Source: Rhodanobacter sp. PCA2
Lineage (GTDB): Bacteria > Pseudomonadota > Gammaproteobacteria > Xanthomonadales > Rhodanobacteraceae
Assembly (NCBI RefSeq): GCF_013620825.1
Contig: NZ_NJIC01000012.1
Span: 110,615 to 158,089, forward strand
Direction: 5' to 3'
DNA length: 47,475 nucleotides
Below are positions 27,203 through 37,577 of the stretch, one piece after another. A model generated the notes under the pieces. That model had not been told where the DNA came from and did no database searches. It saw only the letters and a program-made list of their open reading frames with translations. The translations under genes and the position numbers were made by a program. Each line of letters starts with the position of its first letter. Within the stretch, counting starts at the first letter, position 1.

Positions 27203-27232
27203 TTGACAGCGCGCGATGGGCTAGACTAGCGT
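27203..27232 (+). promoter_or_regulatory. Probable thrS promoter
   Basis: Perfect -35 TTGACA (27203-27208), 18 bases, TAGCGT (27227-27232). It gives a leader of about 220 bases before thrS. The leader holds a possible leader peptide, a terminator-like hairpin and a repeat element. Confidence 0.6.
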
Positions 27233-27291
27233 TCCGCCATCGGTATCAGAGACAAGGTGGCCTGCGTCAAAGCGCCGGCCGAGCGTGCGAC

Positions 27292-27318
27292 ATGGCAACT
27301 ACCCGCAACCACCGCTGA
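27292..27318 (+). CDS. Possible thrS leader peptide (MATTRNHR)
   Basis: An eight-codon frame with two adjacent Thr codons (ACT ACC) ends 26 bases before a terminator-like hairpin. The Shine-Dalgarno is weak (GAG eight bases upstream). If translated, stalling at Thr codons during threonyl-tRNA shortage could steer folding of the leader. This is inference from layout. Confidence 0.35.
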   Translation: MATTRNHR

Positions 27319-27344
27319 CGACCCCGACGCCTTGTGCTCCACGC

Positions 27345-27369
27345 AGGCGCTTCGGCGCCTTTGTTTTGT
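27345..27369 (+). terminator. Terminator-like hairpin in thrS leader (attenuator candidate)
   Basis: AGGCGC and GCGCCT with a TTCG tetraloop, followed by TTGTTTTGT. The AGGC of its left arm can instead pair with GCCT just upstream (GCCTTGTG with CACGCAGGC), giving a competing hairpin. Confidence 0.55.
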
Positions 27370-27395
27370 CCGCCATCCGGGCAGGCAAGCGCAAA

Positions 27396-27417
27396 CCGGC
27401 CATCCACGGCCGCACTT
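27396..27417 (+). repeat. Palindromic extragenic repeat, copy D
   Basis: Core GGCCATCCACGGCCGCACTT, related to the copies at 30778, 39025 and 39378. It lies in the thrS leader, 44 bases before the start codon, so it is transcribed with thrS. Confidence 0.65.
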
Positions 27418-27460
27418 CTCAACAGGCGACGTCCGTTGCGACGACGCGGCAGGAATGAAC

Positions 27461-29362
27461 ATGATCGAGATCACGCTACCCGACGGCAGCAAGCGCCCGT
27501 TCGACCACCCCGTTTCCGTGCAGGACGTGGCTGCCTCCATCGGCGCCGGCCTGGCCAAGGCCACCCTGGCCGGCAAGGTGGATGGCCGGCTGGTGGACGC
27601 CAGCTTCCCGATCGAGCACGACGTCAGCCTCGAGATCGTCACCGAGAAGAGCCCCGAGGCGCTGGAGATCCTGCGTCATTCCACCGCGCACCTGCTGGCG
27701 CAGGCCGTGCAGCGGCTGTACCCGGGTGCGCAGGTCACGATCGGTCCGGTGATCGACAACGGCTTCTACTACGACTTCGCCTACGAGCGCCCGTTCACGC
27801 CCGAGGACCTGGAGAAGATCCAGGCGGAGATGGAGAAGATCGTCAAGGAGGCGCTGCCGGTGACGCGCAGCGTGAAGTCGCGCGACGACGCGGTGGCGTT
27901 CTTCCGCGGCATCGGCGAGAGCTACAAGGCCGAGATCATCGCGTCCATCCCGGCCAACGAGGAGCTGTCGCTTTACTCGCAGGGCGAATTCACCGACCTG
28001 TGCCGCGGCCCGCACGTGCCCAACACGGGCAAGCTGCGCGCGTTCAAGCTGATGAAGGTGGCGGGCGCCTACTGGCGCGGCGACAGCAACAACGCGATGC
28101 TCACGCGCATCTACGGCACGGCCTGGCTCAGCGACAAGGACCTCAAGGCCTACCTGCACCAGTTGGAGGAGGCCGAGAAGCGCGACCACCGCAAGATCGG
28201 CAAGGCGCTCGACCTGTTCCACCAGCAGGAGGAAGGCCCCGGCATGGTGTTCTGGCACCCGCGCGGCTGGGCGATCTGGCAGCAGGTGGAGCAGTACATG
28301 CGCGGCGTGTACCGCAAGAGCGGCTACCAGGAAGTGCGTTGCCCGCAGGTGCTCGACGTGTCGCTGTGGAAGAAGTCCGGCCACTGGGACAACTACGCCG
28401 AGAACATGTTCTTCACCGAGTCGGAGAAGCACACCTACGCGCTGAAGCCGATGAACTGCCCCGGCCACGTGCAGATCTTCAACGCCGGCCTGCACAGCTA
28501 CCGCGACCTGCCGATCCGCTACGGCGAGTTCGGCGGCTGCCATCGCAACGAGCCCTCCGGCGCGCTGCACGGCATCATGCGCGTGCGCGCGTTCACCCAG
28601 GACGACGGCCACGTCTTCTGCACGCCGGAGCAGATCGAGCCCGAGGTCACCGCCTTCCATCGGCAGGCGATGCAGGTCTACGGCGACTTCGGCTTCGACA
28701 ACATCGCGCTGAAGATCGCGCTGCGCCCGGACAAGCGCATCGGTTCGGACGAAGTGTGGGACAAGGCCGAGGAGGCGCTGCGCGCCGCCTTGCGCGCGGC
28801 CGGCGTGGCGTGGGAGGAGCTGCCGGGCGAGGGCGCCTTCTACGGTCCCAAGATCGAGTACCACATGAAGGATTCGATCGGCCGCGCCTGGCAGGTCGGC
28901 ACCATGCAGGTGGACTTCATGATGCCCGAGCGCCTGGGCGCCGAGTACGTGGACGAGCACAGCCAGCGCCGGCACCCGGTGATGCTGCACCGGGCCATCG
29001 TGGGCTCGATGGAGCGCTTCATCGGCATCCTGATCGAGCACCATGCCGGCTTGCTGCCGCCCTGGCTGGCCCCGGTGCAGGCGGTGGTGTTCAGCATCAC
29101 CGACGCCCAGGCCGATTACGTCCGCGAGGTGACGCAAGCCCTTGTCGACAAAGGTTTCCGGGTCGAGGCCGATTTGCGCAACGAAAAGGTCGGCTATAAA
29201 ATCCGCGAACATACGTTGCAGAAAGTTCCCTACCTGCTTGTCGTTGGTGATCGCGAGAAGGAGTCCGGGGCGGTTTCCGTGCGTACCCGTTCGGGCGAGG
29301 ATCTGGGCAGCATGCCGCTGGCCGCCTTCGCCGAGCGTCTGGGGGCCGAGACGCGGCGCTGA
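27461..29362 (+). CDS. thrS: Threonyl-tRNA synthetase
   Basis: Charges tRNA-Thr. The 633-residue product (E. coli 642) has an N-terminal TGS domain (1-61), the editing domain with HSTAHLLAQ (His73 and His77), class II core with MNCPGH (zinc Cys), [21 protein letters not shown], and the anticodon-binding domain from about 535. ATG 27461 is chosen over ATG 27455, because AGGA abuts the latter but sits six bases before the former. The gene heads the infC-rpmI-rplT-pheST-ihfA series. Confidence 0.97.
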   Translation: MIEITLPDGSKRPFDHPVSVQDVAASIGAGLAKATLAGKVDGRLVDASFPIEHDVSLEIVTEKSPEALEILRHSTAHLLAQAVQRLYPGAQVTIGPVIDNGFYYDFAYERPFTPEDLEKIQAEMEKIVKEALPVTRSVKSRDDAVAFFRGIGESYKAEIIASIPANEELSLYSQGEFTDLCRGPHVPNTGKLRAFKLMKVAGAYWRGDSNNAMLTRIYGTAWLSDKDLKAYLHQLEEAEKRDHRKIGKALDLFHQQEEGPGMVFWHPRGWAIWQQVEQYMRGVYRKSGYQEVRCPQVLDVSLWKKSGHWDNYAENMFFTESEKHTYALKPMNCPGHVQIFNAGLHSYRDLPIRYGEFGGCHRNEPSGALHGIMRVRAFTQDDGHVFCTPEQIEPEVTAFHRQAMQVYGDFGFDNIALKIALRPDKRIGSDEVWDKAEEALRAALRAAGVAWEELPGEGAFYGPKIEYHMKDSIGRAWQVGTMQVDFMMPERLGAEYVDEHSQRRHPVMLHRAIVGSMERFIGILIEHHAGLLPPWLAPVQAVVFSITDAQADYVREVTQALVDKGFRVEADLRNEKVGYKIREHTLQKVPYLLVVGDREKESGAVSVRTRSGEDLGSMPLAAFAERLGAETRR

Positions 29363-29406
29363 CCGCCGCCCGGCCGACATCGTTCAATCTTCTGGAGGAC
29401 CGTGGT

Positions 29407-29934
29407 ATCGCTACCACCGACAACAAGGGCAACCGCCGCAATCTTGAAATCCGCGTGCCGCGCGTACGCGTGATCGGGCCGGATTCGGAACAGCTGGGCA
29501 TTCTCACCCGCGACGAGGCGCTGCGCGCCGCCGAAGAGGCGGGCATGGACCTGGTCGAGATCCAGCCGAACGGCGACCCGCCGGGCTGCCGCATCATGGA
29601 CTACGGCAAGTTCAAGTTCGAAGCCCAGAAGAAGGCCCAGGCCGCCAAGAAGAAGCAGAAGCAAGTCGAGATCAAGGAAGTGAAGTTCCGTCCGGTTACG
29701 GACGTGGGCGACTACGAGATCAAGCTGCGCAACATGCTTCGCTTCCTCGAGGAAGGCGACAAGGTCAAGGTCACCATCCGCTTCCGCGGCCGCGAGATGT
29801 CCCACCAGGACCTCGGCCAGGAAATGGCCAAGCGCATCCAGGCCGACATCGGCGAGATCGGCCAGGTGGAGTCGTTTCCGCGCCTGGAAGGCCGCCAGAT
29901 GGTCATGATGATCGGCCCCCGCAAGAAGCAGTGA
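29407..29934 (+). CDS. infC: Translation initiation factor IF-3 with ATC start
   Basis: IF-3 binds the 30S subunit and rejects non-canonical start codons and wrong initiator pairings. The 175-residue product carries [40 protein letters not shown] and [13 protein letters not shown], all family blocks. No ATG or in-frame GTG precedes the conserved N-terminus at the right place; TCTGGAGGACC lies eight bases before ATC (29407-29409), so I take ATC as the start. The GTG at 29455 would remove the conserved N-terminal segment. An AUC start, like the AUU of E. coli infC, would make IF-3 repress its own translation. Confidence 0.9.
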   Translation: MATTDNKGNRRNLEIRVPRVRVIGPDSEQLGILTRDEALRAAEEAGMDLVEIQPNGDPPGCRIMDYGKFKFEAQKKAQAAKKKQKQVEIKEVKFRPVTDVGDYEIKLRNMLRFLEEGDKVKVTIRFRGREMSHQDLGQEMAKRIQADIGEIGQVESFPRLEGRQMVMMIGPRKKQ

Positions 29935-29942
29935 TCCATTGG

Positions 29943-30048
29943 ACGGCGGCCTGGAGGCCGCCGTTTCGCCCCAGGGACCGAATCCGCGCCGCAGGGCGCA
30001 TCCGCCACTCCGCCGGGTGTGGCGCCGGGCGCGTTATCCCCGTATAAT
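29943..30048 (+). promoter_or_regulatory. infC-rpmI spacer: hairpin and rpmI promoter
   Basis: ACGGCGGCC/GGCCGCCGT (29943-29964) with a short TTT behind it is a weak terminator after infC. A perfect -10 TATAAT stands at 30043-30048 with a poor -35 (TGGCGC). The rpmI leader from about 30055 to 30169 is long enough for L20 autoregulation, but I cannot identify the site. Confidence 0.6.
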
Positions 30049-30169
30049 CGCCCGTTCGACCCGCCAGGAAGGGTCGTGCACCGATGTCGGCAGGATGGAA
30101 AGCGCGGCCTCGCGGTCGCCGCCGAATCAGTCAGAAACCGGGGCCTCGACCCCATCAAGGAGCATCACC

Positions 30170-30367
30170 ATGCCCAAGATCAAGACCAACCGGGCGGCGG
30201 CGAAGCGTTTTCGCAAGACCGCTTCCGGCAAGTTCAAGGCCGGTCACGCCTTCAAGTCGCACATCCTGACCAAGAAGTCGACCAAGCGTAAGCGCAACCT
30301 GCGCGCCACCAACCACGTCAAGGCGTGCGACACCAAGGGTGTGGCTCGCATGTTGCCGTATCTCTGA
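30170..30367 (+). CDS. rpmI: 50S ribosomal protein L35
   Basis: Small basic protein of the large subunit, 65 residues (E. coli 65). It starts [17 protein letters not shown] and has [10 protein letters not shown] and the C-terminal VARMLPYL block. ATG 30170 follows AAGGAG at eight bases. It is 17 bases ahead of rplT, with which it is co-transcribed. Confidence 0.98.
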   Translation: MPKIKTNRAAAKRFRKTASGKFKAGHAFKSHILTKKSTKRKRNLRATNHVKACDTKGVARMLPYL

Positions 30368-30384
30368 AGCGGGAGGACTAGACC

Positions 30385-30744
30385 ATGGCTCGTGTAAAGC
30401 GTGGCGTTACCGCCCGTCGTCGTCACAAGAAGATCATCGGCCGCGCGAAGGGCTACTACAACGCCCGTCGCAAGGTCTTCCGCGTAGCGAACCAGGCCGT
30501 CATCAAGGCCGGCCAGTACGCCTATATCGGCCGCAAGCAGAAGAAGCGCCAGTTCCGCGCCCTGTGGATCGTGCGCATCAATGCCGCCGCCCGTCAGTTC
30601 GGCCTGTCCTACAGCCGCCTGATCAACGGCCTGGCCAAGGCCGGCATCACGGTCGACCGCAAGGTGCTGGCGGACATCGCCGTGCACGACATCAAGGCGT
30701 TCGGCGCGATCGCGGAAAAGGCAAAGGCCAGTCTGGCGGCGTAA
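30385..30744 (+). CDS. rplT: 50S ribosomal protein L20
   Basis: Early assembly protein of the large subunit and, in E. coli, repressor of its own operon. The 119-residue product starts [20 protein letters not shown] and has the globular domain [25 protein letters not shown] precedes ATG 30385. A strong terminator 80 bases downstream separates it from pheST. Confidence 0.98.
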   Translation: MARVKRGVTARRRHKKIIGRAKGYYNARRKVFRVANQAVIKAGQYAYIGRKQKKRQFRALWIVRINAAARQFGLSYSRLINGLAKAGITVDRKVLADIAVHDIKAFGAIAEKAKASLAA

Positions 30745-30752
30745 TCTGCGCT

Positions 30753-30810
30753 CATCCTTGATCGCGAAGATCAGGACGCGGCCATCCGTGGCCGCACTCT
30801 CAAAAGGATG
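30753..30810 (+). repeat. Palindromic extragenic repeat, copy C
   Basis: Outer arms CATCCTT (30753-30759) and AAGGATG (30804-30810) enclose the core GCGGCCA-TCCG-TGGCCGC (30778-30795). The left segment TGATCGCGA is shared with the copy at 39354. It lies immediately after the rplT stop. Confidence 0.75.
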
Positions 30811-30824
30811 CGCGTGACGTCTGC

Positions 30825-30860
30825 GGGGAGAAGGCCGGTGCCTTCTCCCCGTTTTTGTTT
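30825..30860 (+). terminator. Terminator between rplT and pheS
   Basis: GGGGAGAAGGC and GCCTTCTCCCC pair perfectly around CGGT, followed by GTTTTTGTTT. No Phe-rich leader peptide precedes it, so it looks like the rpmI-rplT terminator rather than a PheM-type attenuator. Confidence 0.92.
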
Positions 30861-30885
30861 GACGCCGCCGCTTTTCGCGTTGGCC

Positions 30886-32041
<1,156 letters not shown>

Positions 32042-32045
32042 GAGC

Positions 32046-32136
32046 GGGGATTCGGGAGTGGGGATTCGGGATTCGAAAGAGCCGCGACCGCCCACTTTTC
32101 CCGCCCCCCCATTCCGACCCACGAATTCCGGACTCC
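32046..32136. repeat. GGGATTCG-type intergenic repeats between pheS and pheT
   Basis: GGGGATTCGGGAGTGG followed by GGATTCGGGATTCG (32046-32075), and the same motif in reverse orientation (GAATTCCGGACTCC within 32111-32136). Such heptamer-like repeats are common between genes in Xanthomonadales. A run of seven C at 32104-32110 lies between. Confidence 0.7.
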
Positions 32137-32140
32137 AACC

Positions 32141-34519
32141 ATGAAATTCTCCGAGAACTGGCTGCGCGAGCTGGTCGACATCCAGGCCGACCGCGCCACC
32201 CTGGCTCATGCGCTGACCATGGCCGGGCTGGAAGTGGAAGAGCTGACGCCGCTGGGCGACGGTCTGGACGGCGTGGTGGTGGCCGAGATCGTCGGCGCCG
32301 AAAAACATCCCGAGGCGGACCGCCTGCAGGTGTGCAAGGTGGCCGCGGGGCAGGGCGAGCCGCTGCAGATCGTCTGCGGCGCGCCGAACGCGCGCGTGGG
32401 CATCAAGGTGCCGCTGGCGACGGTGGGCGCCAAGCTGCCCGGCGGCATCACGATCAAGGCGGCCAAGCTGCGCGGCGTGGAATCGTTCGGCATGCTGTGC
32501 TCGGCGAAGGAGCTGGGCCTCGACACCGATGCCTCCGGCCTGCTGGAACTGCCGTCCGACGCGCCGGTGGGCCAGTCGCTGGCGACGTATCTGGGCCTGC
32601 CCGACGCCAGCATCGAGCTGAAGCTCACCCCGAACCGCCCCGACTGCCTGGGCCTGTTCGGCCTCGCGCACGACGTGGCCGCGCTGTTCGGCAGCCGCGT
32701 GAAGACCGGCGAGCAGGCGGCCGCGCCGGTGACCTCCGCCGCGCGCCGCGGCATCCGCCTGGAGGCCGGCAAGGACGCGCCGCGCTACCTCGGCCGCGTC
32801 GTCGAAGGCATCGATCCCGCCGCGCGCACGCCGTTGTGGCTGGCCGAGCGGCTGCGCCGCGCGGGCCTGCGTCCGATCAGCGCCGTGGTGGACATCACGA
32901 ACTACGTGATGCTGGAGCTGGGCCAGCCCATGCACGCGTTCGACAACGACACGCTGGACGGCGACATCGTGGTGCGCCACGCCCGCCCGGGCGAGACGCT
33001 GAAGCTGCTGGACGGCAACGACGCGACGCTGGACGAGGGCTTCGTGCTGATCGCCGACGGGCGCAAGGCGCTCGCCGCGGGCGGCGTGATGGGCGGTTTC
33101 GATTCGCGCGTCACCGACGCCACGCGCAACATCTTCTTCGAGGCCGCGCATTTCGCGCCGGCCGCGATCATGGGGCGTGCGCGCAAGCTGGGCCTGCACA
33201 CCGACGCCTCGCACCGCTTCGAGCGCGGCGTCGATCCCGAGCTGCCGCGCCGCGCGCTGGAGCGCGCCACCGAACTGCTGCTGGCGATCGCCGGCGGCAA
33301 GGCCGGGCCGGTGCTGGTGGCGGAGAACCTGGCCGACCTGCCGCAGCCCGCGCCCGTGACGCTGCGCCGCGCGCGCCTGCGCCGCGTGCTGGGCGTGGAA
33401 GTGGCCGACGCCGAGGTGGCGCGCATCTTCACCGCGCTGGGCATGCGGGTGGAGCCGCAGGCCGAGGGCTGGCGCATCACCGCGCCCAGCAGCCGCTTCG
33501 ACATCGAGCGCGAGGAAGACCTGATCGAGGAAGTGGCGCGCATCTTCGGCTACGACCGCATTCCCACCGCTTCGCCCGCCGGCGCGCTGGCGCTGGCGGC
33601 CGAGCCGGAAGCGCGCATAGGCGAACTGGCGCTGCGCGAACAGCTCGCCGCGCGCGGCTACTTCGAGGCGGTGAACCTGTCCTTCGTCCCGGCCGAGCTG
33701 CTGGCGCGCTGGGGCCTGGCCGGGCAGGGCGTGCCGCTGGCGAACCCGCTGTCGGCCGATCTCGCGGTGATGCGCCCGCTGCTGCTGCCCGGCCTGGTCG
33801 AGGCGCTGCGCCACAACCGGGCGCGCCAGCAGGAGCGGGTGCGGCTGTTCGAAGTCGCACGCGTGTTCGCGGCGGGTGATCCGCCGGTGGAGACGCCCAG
33901 CCTGGCCATCGTCGCCAGCGGCAGCGCCCGGGCGGAGCAGTGGGGCGAGCCGTCCCGCGCGCTGGACTTCTTCGATCTCAAGGGCGACCTGGACGCCTTG
34001 CTGGCCTGGGGCGGTGAACCGCAGCGCTGGGCGGTGCATGCCGACGGCCTGCCGGCGTGGCTGCACCCGGGGCGTGGCGCGCGCCTCTCGCGCGACGGTG
34101 AGACGGTTGGCTGGCTGGGCGCCTTGCACCCGCAACTGGCCAAGGCGCTGGACCTGGGCCCGGACGTGCACGTGCTGGAACTGGCGCTGGAGCCGCTGCT
34201 GGCGCGCCGCCTGCCCAAGGGGCAGCCGGTGGCCCGCTTTCCCTCGGTGCGCCGCGACATCGCGATGGAGGTGCCGGAAGACGTGGCCTGGTCACGGATC
34301 GGCGAAGTTGTCCGTGACAGCCTGGGCGACGTGCTGAAAGAGCTGCGCCTGTTCGACCGCTACAGCGGCAAGGGGGTCGAAGCCGGCCGAAAAAGTCTCG
34401 CTATGGGCTTGATTTTGCAGGATGCTTCACGCACCCTTACCGATGAAGACGCAGACCGTTGTGTGCGGCAGGCCATTGCCGCACTGGAACAAGCATGCAG
34501 GGCAAAGTTGCGAGGATGA
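32141..34519 (+). CDS. pheT: Phenylalanyl-tRNA synthetase beta subunit
   Basis: Editing and tRNA-binding subunit. The 792-residue product (E. coli 795) has an EMAP/Trbp111 domain (about 40-150: [20 protein letters not shown]), the B3/B4 editing domain ([20 protein letters not shown]), B5, a non-catalytic class II-like core and a C-terminal FDX-ACB domain ([18 protein letters not shown]). ATG 32141 starts [15 protein letters not shown] as in homologues. It ends one base before ihfA. Confidence 0.97.
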   Translation: MKFSENWLRELVDIQADRATLAHALTMAGLEVEELTPLGDGLDGVVVAEIVGAEKHPEADRLQVCKVAAGQGEPLQIVCGAPNARVGIKVPLATVGAKLPGGITIKAAKLRGVESFGMLCSAKELGLDTDASGLLELPSDAPVGQSLATYLGLPDASIELKLTPNRPDCLGLFGLAHDVAALFGSRVKTGEQAAAPVTSAARRGIRLEAGKDAPRYLGRVVEGIDPAARTPLWLAERLRRAGLRPISAVVDITNYVMLELGQPMHAFDNDTLDGDIVVRHARPGETLKLLDGNDATLDEGFVLIADGRKALAAGGVMGGFDSRVTDATRNIFFEAAHFAPAAIMGRARKLGLHTDASHRFERGVDPELPRRALERATELLLAIAGGKAGPVLVAENLADLPQPAPVTLRRARLRRVLGVEVADAEVARIFTALGMRVEPQAEGWRITAPSSRFDIEREEDLIEEVARIFGYDRIPTASPAGALALAAEPEARIGELALREQLAARGYFEAVNLSFVPAELLARWGLAGQGVPLANPLSADLAVMRPLLLPGLVEALRHNRARQQERVRLFEVARVFAAGDPPVETPSLAIVASGSARAEQWGEPSRALDFFDLKGDLDALLAWGGEPQRWAVHADGLPAWLHPGRGARLSRDGETVGWLGALHPQLAKALDLGPDVHVLELALEPLLARRLPKGQPVARFPSVRRDIAMEVPEDVAWSRIGEVVRDSLGDVLKELRLFDRYSGKGVEAGRKSLAMGLILQDASRTLTDEDADRCVRQAIAALEQACRAKLRG

Positions 34520-34520
34520 G

Positions 34521-34820
34521 ATGGCGCTGACCAAGGCGGATATGGCCGAGCGGCTTTTCCTTGACGTGGGCCTCAACAAGCGTGAAGCCAAGGAATTCGT
34601 GGACGCCTGTTTCGAGGTCGTCCGTGAGGCGCTGGAAAGGGGCGAGCAGGTGAAACTGTCGGGTTTCGGCAATTTCGACCTGCGCGAGAAAAACCAGCGG
34701 CCAGGGCGCAACCCCAAGACCGGCGAGGAGATTCCGATCTCCGCGCGCCGGGTGGTGACGTTCCGGCCAGGGCAGAAACTCAAGGTGCGAGTCGAGGGCT
34801 ATGCTGGACCAAGGGAATAA
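34521..34820 (+). CDS. ihfA: Integration host factor alpha subunit
   Basis: Sequence-specific DNA-bending protein acting with IhfB. The 99-residue product (E. coli 99) has [41 protein letters not shown] with the Pro that intercalates in the minor groove, and the C-terminal [16 protein letters not shown] 34521 follows GAGG at four to five bases, one base after pheT. The same order, pheT-ihfA, is found in E. coli. Confidence 0.97.
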   Translation: MALTKADMAERLFLDVGLNKREAKEFVDACFEVVREALERGEQVKLSGFGNFDLREKNQRPGRNPKTGEEIPISARRVVTFRPGQKLKVRVEGYAGPRE

Positions 34821-35157
34821 CACCGAACTGCCGCCCATCCCGGCCAAGCGCTACTTCACCATCGGCGAGGTGGGCGAGCTGTGCGGGGTGAAGCCGCACG
34901 TGCTGCGCTACTGGGAACAGGAATTCCCCGCCCTGAACCCGGTGAAGCGCCGCGGCAACCGCCGCTACTACCAGCGCCACGACGTGCTGATGATCCGCCA
35001 GATCCGCGCGCTGCTCTACGACGAGGGTTTCACCATCACCGGCGCGCGCGCGCGGCTGGAAGGCCCGCAGGCGCGCGTCGAGGCCAGCATGTCGCACCAG
35101 ATCGTGCACCAGGTGCGGCTGGAGCTGGAAGAAGTTCTCGCCCTGCTGCGCCGCTGA
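34801..35157 (+). CDS. MerR-family transcriptional regulator
   Basis: A 118-residue protein with the N-terminal winged helix-turn-helix [20 protein letters not shown] and wing [21 protein letters not shown], followed by a short helix for dimerisation. It lacks a long effector domain and conserved C-terminal Cys residues, so it is not a CueR/ZntR-type metal sensor. The ATG lies inside ihfA (20-base overlap) with GAGGG just upstream, which couples it to ihfA. Regulators of this size after ihfA are common in Pseudomonas and Xanthomonas; targets are unknown to me. Confidence 0.88.
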   Translation: MLDQGNNTELPPIPAKRYFTIGEVGELCGVKPHVLRYWEQEFPALNPVKRRGNRRYYQRHDVLMIRQIRALLYDEGFTITGARARLEGPQARVEASMSHQIVHQVRLELEEVLALLRR

Positions 35158-35248
35158 GCGCATTCGTCTGCTATAGTTCGCGCTTTGCGATCACGCGGTC
35201 GCGAAGCATGGAAGGCGCGTCCCTCGCGGATGCCTTTCAGGTCCAAGT

Positions 35249-35325
35249 CGGGGCGTAGCGCAGCCTGGTAGCGCATTTGCCTGGGGGGCAAAGGGTCGTC
35301 GGTTCGAATCCGGCCGCCCCGACCA
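35249..35325 (+). tRNA. tRNA-Pro (GGG)
   Basis: A 77-base cloverleaf: acceptor CGGGGCG/CGCCCCG, anticodon loop CTGGGGG with GGG on stem TTTGC/GCAAA, T arm CGGTTCGAATCCG and encoded CCA. A TATAGT -10 candidate lies at 35172-35177. Confidence 0.97.
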
Positions 35326-35339
35326 ATCTGGACATCGTC

Positions 35340-35375
35340 ATGCGCAGTCCGCCCGGCGGACCGCGCATTTTTTTT
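35340..35375 (+). terminator. Terminator after tRNA-Pro
   Basis: ATGCGC-A-GTCCG and CGGAC-C-GCGCAT form a stem with one mismatch and a CCCGG loop, followed by eight T. Confidence 0.95.
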
Positions 35376-35487
35376 CGCCTCGTCGCTGGCGGGCCCCGGC
35401 CCCGGATCTCCAGTCCGGCGGCAGATGCGGCCTGGCGGGACGCGCGCTAGGCTGACGCCGCGCGAACGTCCACGCAGGAGAGGCCGC

Positions 35488-36213
35488 ATGCCGTCGAACA
35501 GCTGTCACCCGAACGCGCCGCACGAAAAGCTCAAGGCGCCCGACTGGTACGTCTCCGCGCTGATGATGGACCGCGCGCTGGACGCGATCCTGCGTCGGGT
35601 GAAGAAACTCGACCGCGCGCACGACATTCCCTACCTCGCCGGCTACAGCCAGGACGGCAAGACGATCTACATCGATCGCCACCTGCCGAAGAGCTTCACG
35701 TTCCGCGGCCGCACGGTCGAGGTGGATCGCTTCCTGATCCTGCACGAGGAAGTCGAGAAGACGCTGATCGACCAGCTTGGCCTGCACTACCTGCACGCGC
35801 ACCAGATCGCCACCCGCGCCGAAGAGGCCGCGGTGAACGCGCAGCGCGTCACCTGGAAGGCCTACGACCGCTTCATGCAGAAGTACGTGAAGTCCATCGG
35901 CGACGAACGCCTGCAGAAGGTGCCGGCCGATCTCGACCTGAAGCCCTACCGCGACTACCACGACTACGACCTGCTGCAGCGCATGGAGCAGCACATCCAG
36001 CGCATGCCCGGCCTGGGCGCGAAGCTGGCGGGCGAGCTGAAATCCTACGCCGCCGCGTTCCGCGAACAGCATGAGCTGGAACACCGTCACGCGACGCGTG
36101 ACGCCGCTGCGCGCAAGCGTGCAGCGAAGGCGCCGGCTGCGAAGAAAAAGCCCGCGGCGAAAAAGACTGCACGCACGTCCGTGGCGAAGGCTGCGCGGCG
36201 CAAGGCCCGCTGA
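35488..36213 (+). CDS. Uncharacterised protein with HEEVE motif and histone-like tail
   Basis: I do not recognise this 241-residue protein. A compact N-terminal part (about 15-195) has no signal peptide or membrane helix. Its best-marked feature is HEEVE at 86-90, followed by His100, His103, His105 and Glu112, a spacing that recalls zinc-binding helices of metallopeptidase-like folds but is not HExxH. From about 195 the chain is rich in Ala, Lys and Arg (AAKAPAAKKKPAAKKTAR), like histone H1-type or AlgP-like tails that bind nucleic acid or polyanions. ATG 35488 has AGGAG at eight bases. It is a single gene between tRNA-Pro and serA. Confidence 0.85.
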   Translation: MPSNSCHPNAPHEKLKAPDWYVSALMMDRALDAILRRVKKLDRAHDIPYLAGYSQDGKTIYIDRHLPKSFTFRGRTVEVDRFLILHEEVEKTLIDQLGLHYLHAHQIATRAEEAAVNAQRVTWKAYDRFMQKYVKSIGDERLQKVPADLDLKPYRDYHDYDLLQRMEQHIQRMPGLGAKLAGELKSYAAAFREQHELEHRHATRDAAARKRAAKAPAAKKKPAAKKTARTSVAKAARRKAR

Positions 36214-36262
36214 GCGGACACCGCGCGGCGACGCGCCTCCCGGCGCGCCGCCGCGGCTTGCG

Positions 36263-37495
36263 TCAGTACAGCACGCGGCTGCGCAAGGTGCCCGGGATCG
36301 CGGCGAGCCGATCCTTGAGCGCGTTCGCCTGGGCCTCGTCGGCGGCCACGTCGATCACCACGTAGCCCACTTCCGCGTCGGTCTGCAGGAACTGCGCGTC
36401 GATGTTGATGTTGCCCGCGGAGAACAGTTCGTTGATGCGCGACAGCACGCCCGGCACGTTCTTGTGGATGTGCAGCAGGCGGCGGCTGCGCGGGTGCTCC
36501 GGCAGCGACACCTCGGGGAAGTTCACCGCGGATAGCGTGGAGCCGTTGTCGCTGTAGCGCACCAGCTTGCTCGCCACCTCGATGCCGATGTTGTCCTGCG
36601 CCTCCAGCGTGCTGCCGCCGATGTGCGGGGTGAGGATCACGTTGTCCTGGCCCACCAGCGGCGAGACGAAGGGATCGTCGTTGCCCTTGGGCTCGACCGG
36701 GAACACGTCCACCGCGGCACCGCCGACATGGCCGTCGCCCAGCGCCGCCGCCAGCGCGTCGATGTCGACCACGCTGCCGCGCGAGGCGTTGATCAGCACC
36801 GCGCCCCTGCGCATCGCGGCGATCTCCTTCGCGCCGAACATCAGCTTCGTGGACGGCGTCTCGGGCACGTGCAGGGTCACCACGTCGGAGCGCTGCAGCA
36901 GGTCGTGCAGGCCGGCGGCCGCCTGGGCGTTGCCCAGCGAGAGCTTGGTCTCCACGTCGTGGAAGATCACCCGCATGCCCAGGCTTTCGGCGAGCACGCC
37001 GACCTGGGTGCCGATGTGGCCGTAGCCGATCACGCCCAGCACCTTGCCGCGCGCCTCGAAGCTGCCCGCGGCGGACTTGCTCCAGCCGCCGCGGTGGCAT
37101 TGCGCGTTCTTCTGCGGGATGCCGCGCAACAGCATGATCGCCTCGGCGACCACCAGCTCGGCCACGCTGCGCGTGTTGGAGTAGGGCGCGTTGAATACCG
37201 GGATGCCCAGCCGCTCGGCTTCCCGCAGGTCGACCTGGTTGGTGCCGATGCAGAAGCAGCCCGCCGCGATCAGCCGCTTGGCGTGGCGGATCACGCCGGC
37301 GTTGAGCTGGGTGCGCGACCGCAGGCCCACGATGTGGGCGTCGGCGATGCGCTCGATCAGCTTTTCTTCCGGCAGCGATTTCTCGTGGTACTCGATGTTG
37401 CTGTAGCCGGCGCGCTCGAACGTTTCCACCGCCGTGCGACTGACGCCCTCCAGCAGCAGCACCTTGATGTCTTGCCGTGGAAACGAGGTCTTCAT
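36263..37495 (-). CDS. serA: D-3-phosphoglycerate dehydrogenase
   Basis: First step of serine synthesis; SerA of this type also reduces 2-oxoglutarate to D-2-hydroxyglutarate. The 410-residue product (E. coli 410) has the NAD site GYGHIGTQ at 157-164, INASRGSVVD with the catalytic Arg, LTPHIGGST with the catalytic His and a C-terminal ACT domain (about 335-410: VPGVLSRINELFSAGNINID) that binds serine for feedback. ATG 37495 follows GGAG. It diverges from the D-2-hydroxyglutarate dehydrogenase gene, with which it is functionally coupled. Confidence 0.96.
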   Translation of the reverse strand: MKTSFPRQDIKVLLLEGVSRTAVETFERAGYSNIEYHEKSLPEEKLIERIADAHIVGLRSRTQLNAGVIRHAKRLIAAGCFCIGTNQVDLREAERLGIPVFNAPYSNTRSVAELVVAEAIMLLRGIPQKNAQCHRGGWSKSAAGSFEARGKVLGVIGYGHIGTQVGVLAESLGMRVIFHDVETKLSLGNAQAAAGLHDLLQRSDVVTLHVPETPSTKLMFGAKEIAAMRRGAVLINASRGSVVDIDALAAALGDGHVGGAAVDVFPVEPKGNDDPFVSPLVGQDNVILTPHIGGSTLEAQDNIGIEVASKLVRYSDNGSTLSAVNFPEVSLPEHPRSRRLLHIHKNVPGVLSRINELFSAGNINIDAQFLQTDAEVGYVVIDVAADEAQANALKDRLAAIPGTLRSRVLY

Positions 37496-37561
37496 GGCGT
37501 GGCGGCTCCGGCTTGAAAGGAGCTGCTACTATGACAGAATTGCGGCAACGCAGCACAGAAT

Positions 37562-37577
37562 GTTTGGACGTCCGAAC
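37562..37577. promoter_or_regulatory. Near-perfect 16-base palindrome in serA divergent region
   Basis: GTTTGGACGTCCGAAC is symmetric except for one T-G position. It lies 34 bases before the dehydrogenase ATG in the 115-base gap, where a dimeric regulator could act on either gene. Confidence 0.45.

Noticed and set aside
30745-30860. PheM-type attenuator for pheST
   Set aside because: The terminator is strong, but no leader peptide with Phe codons precedes it, and it follows rplT at a normal 3'-end distance.
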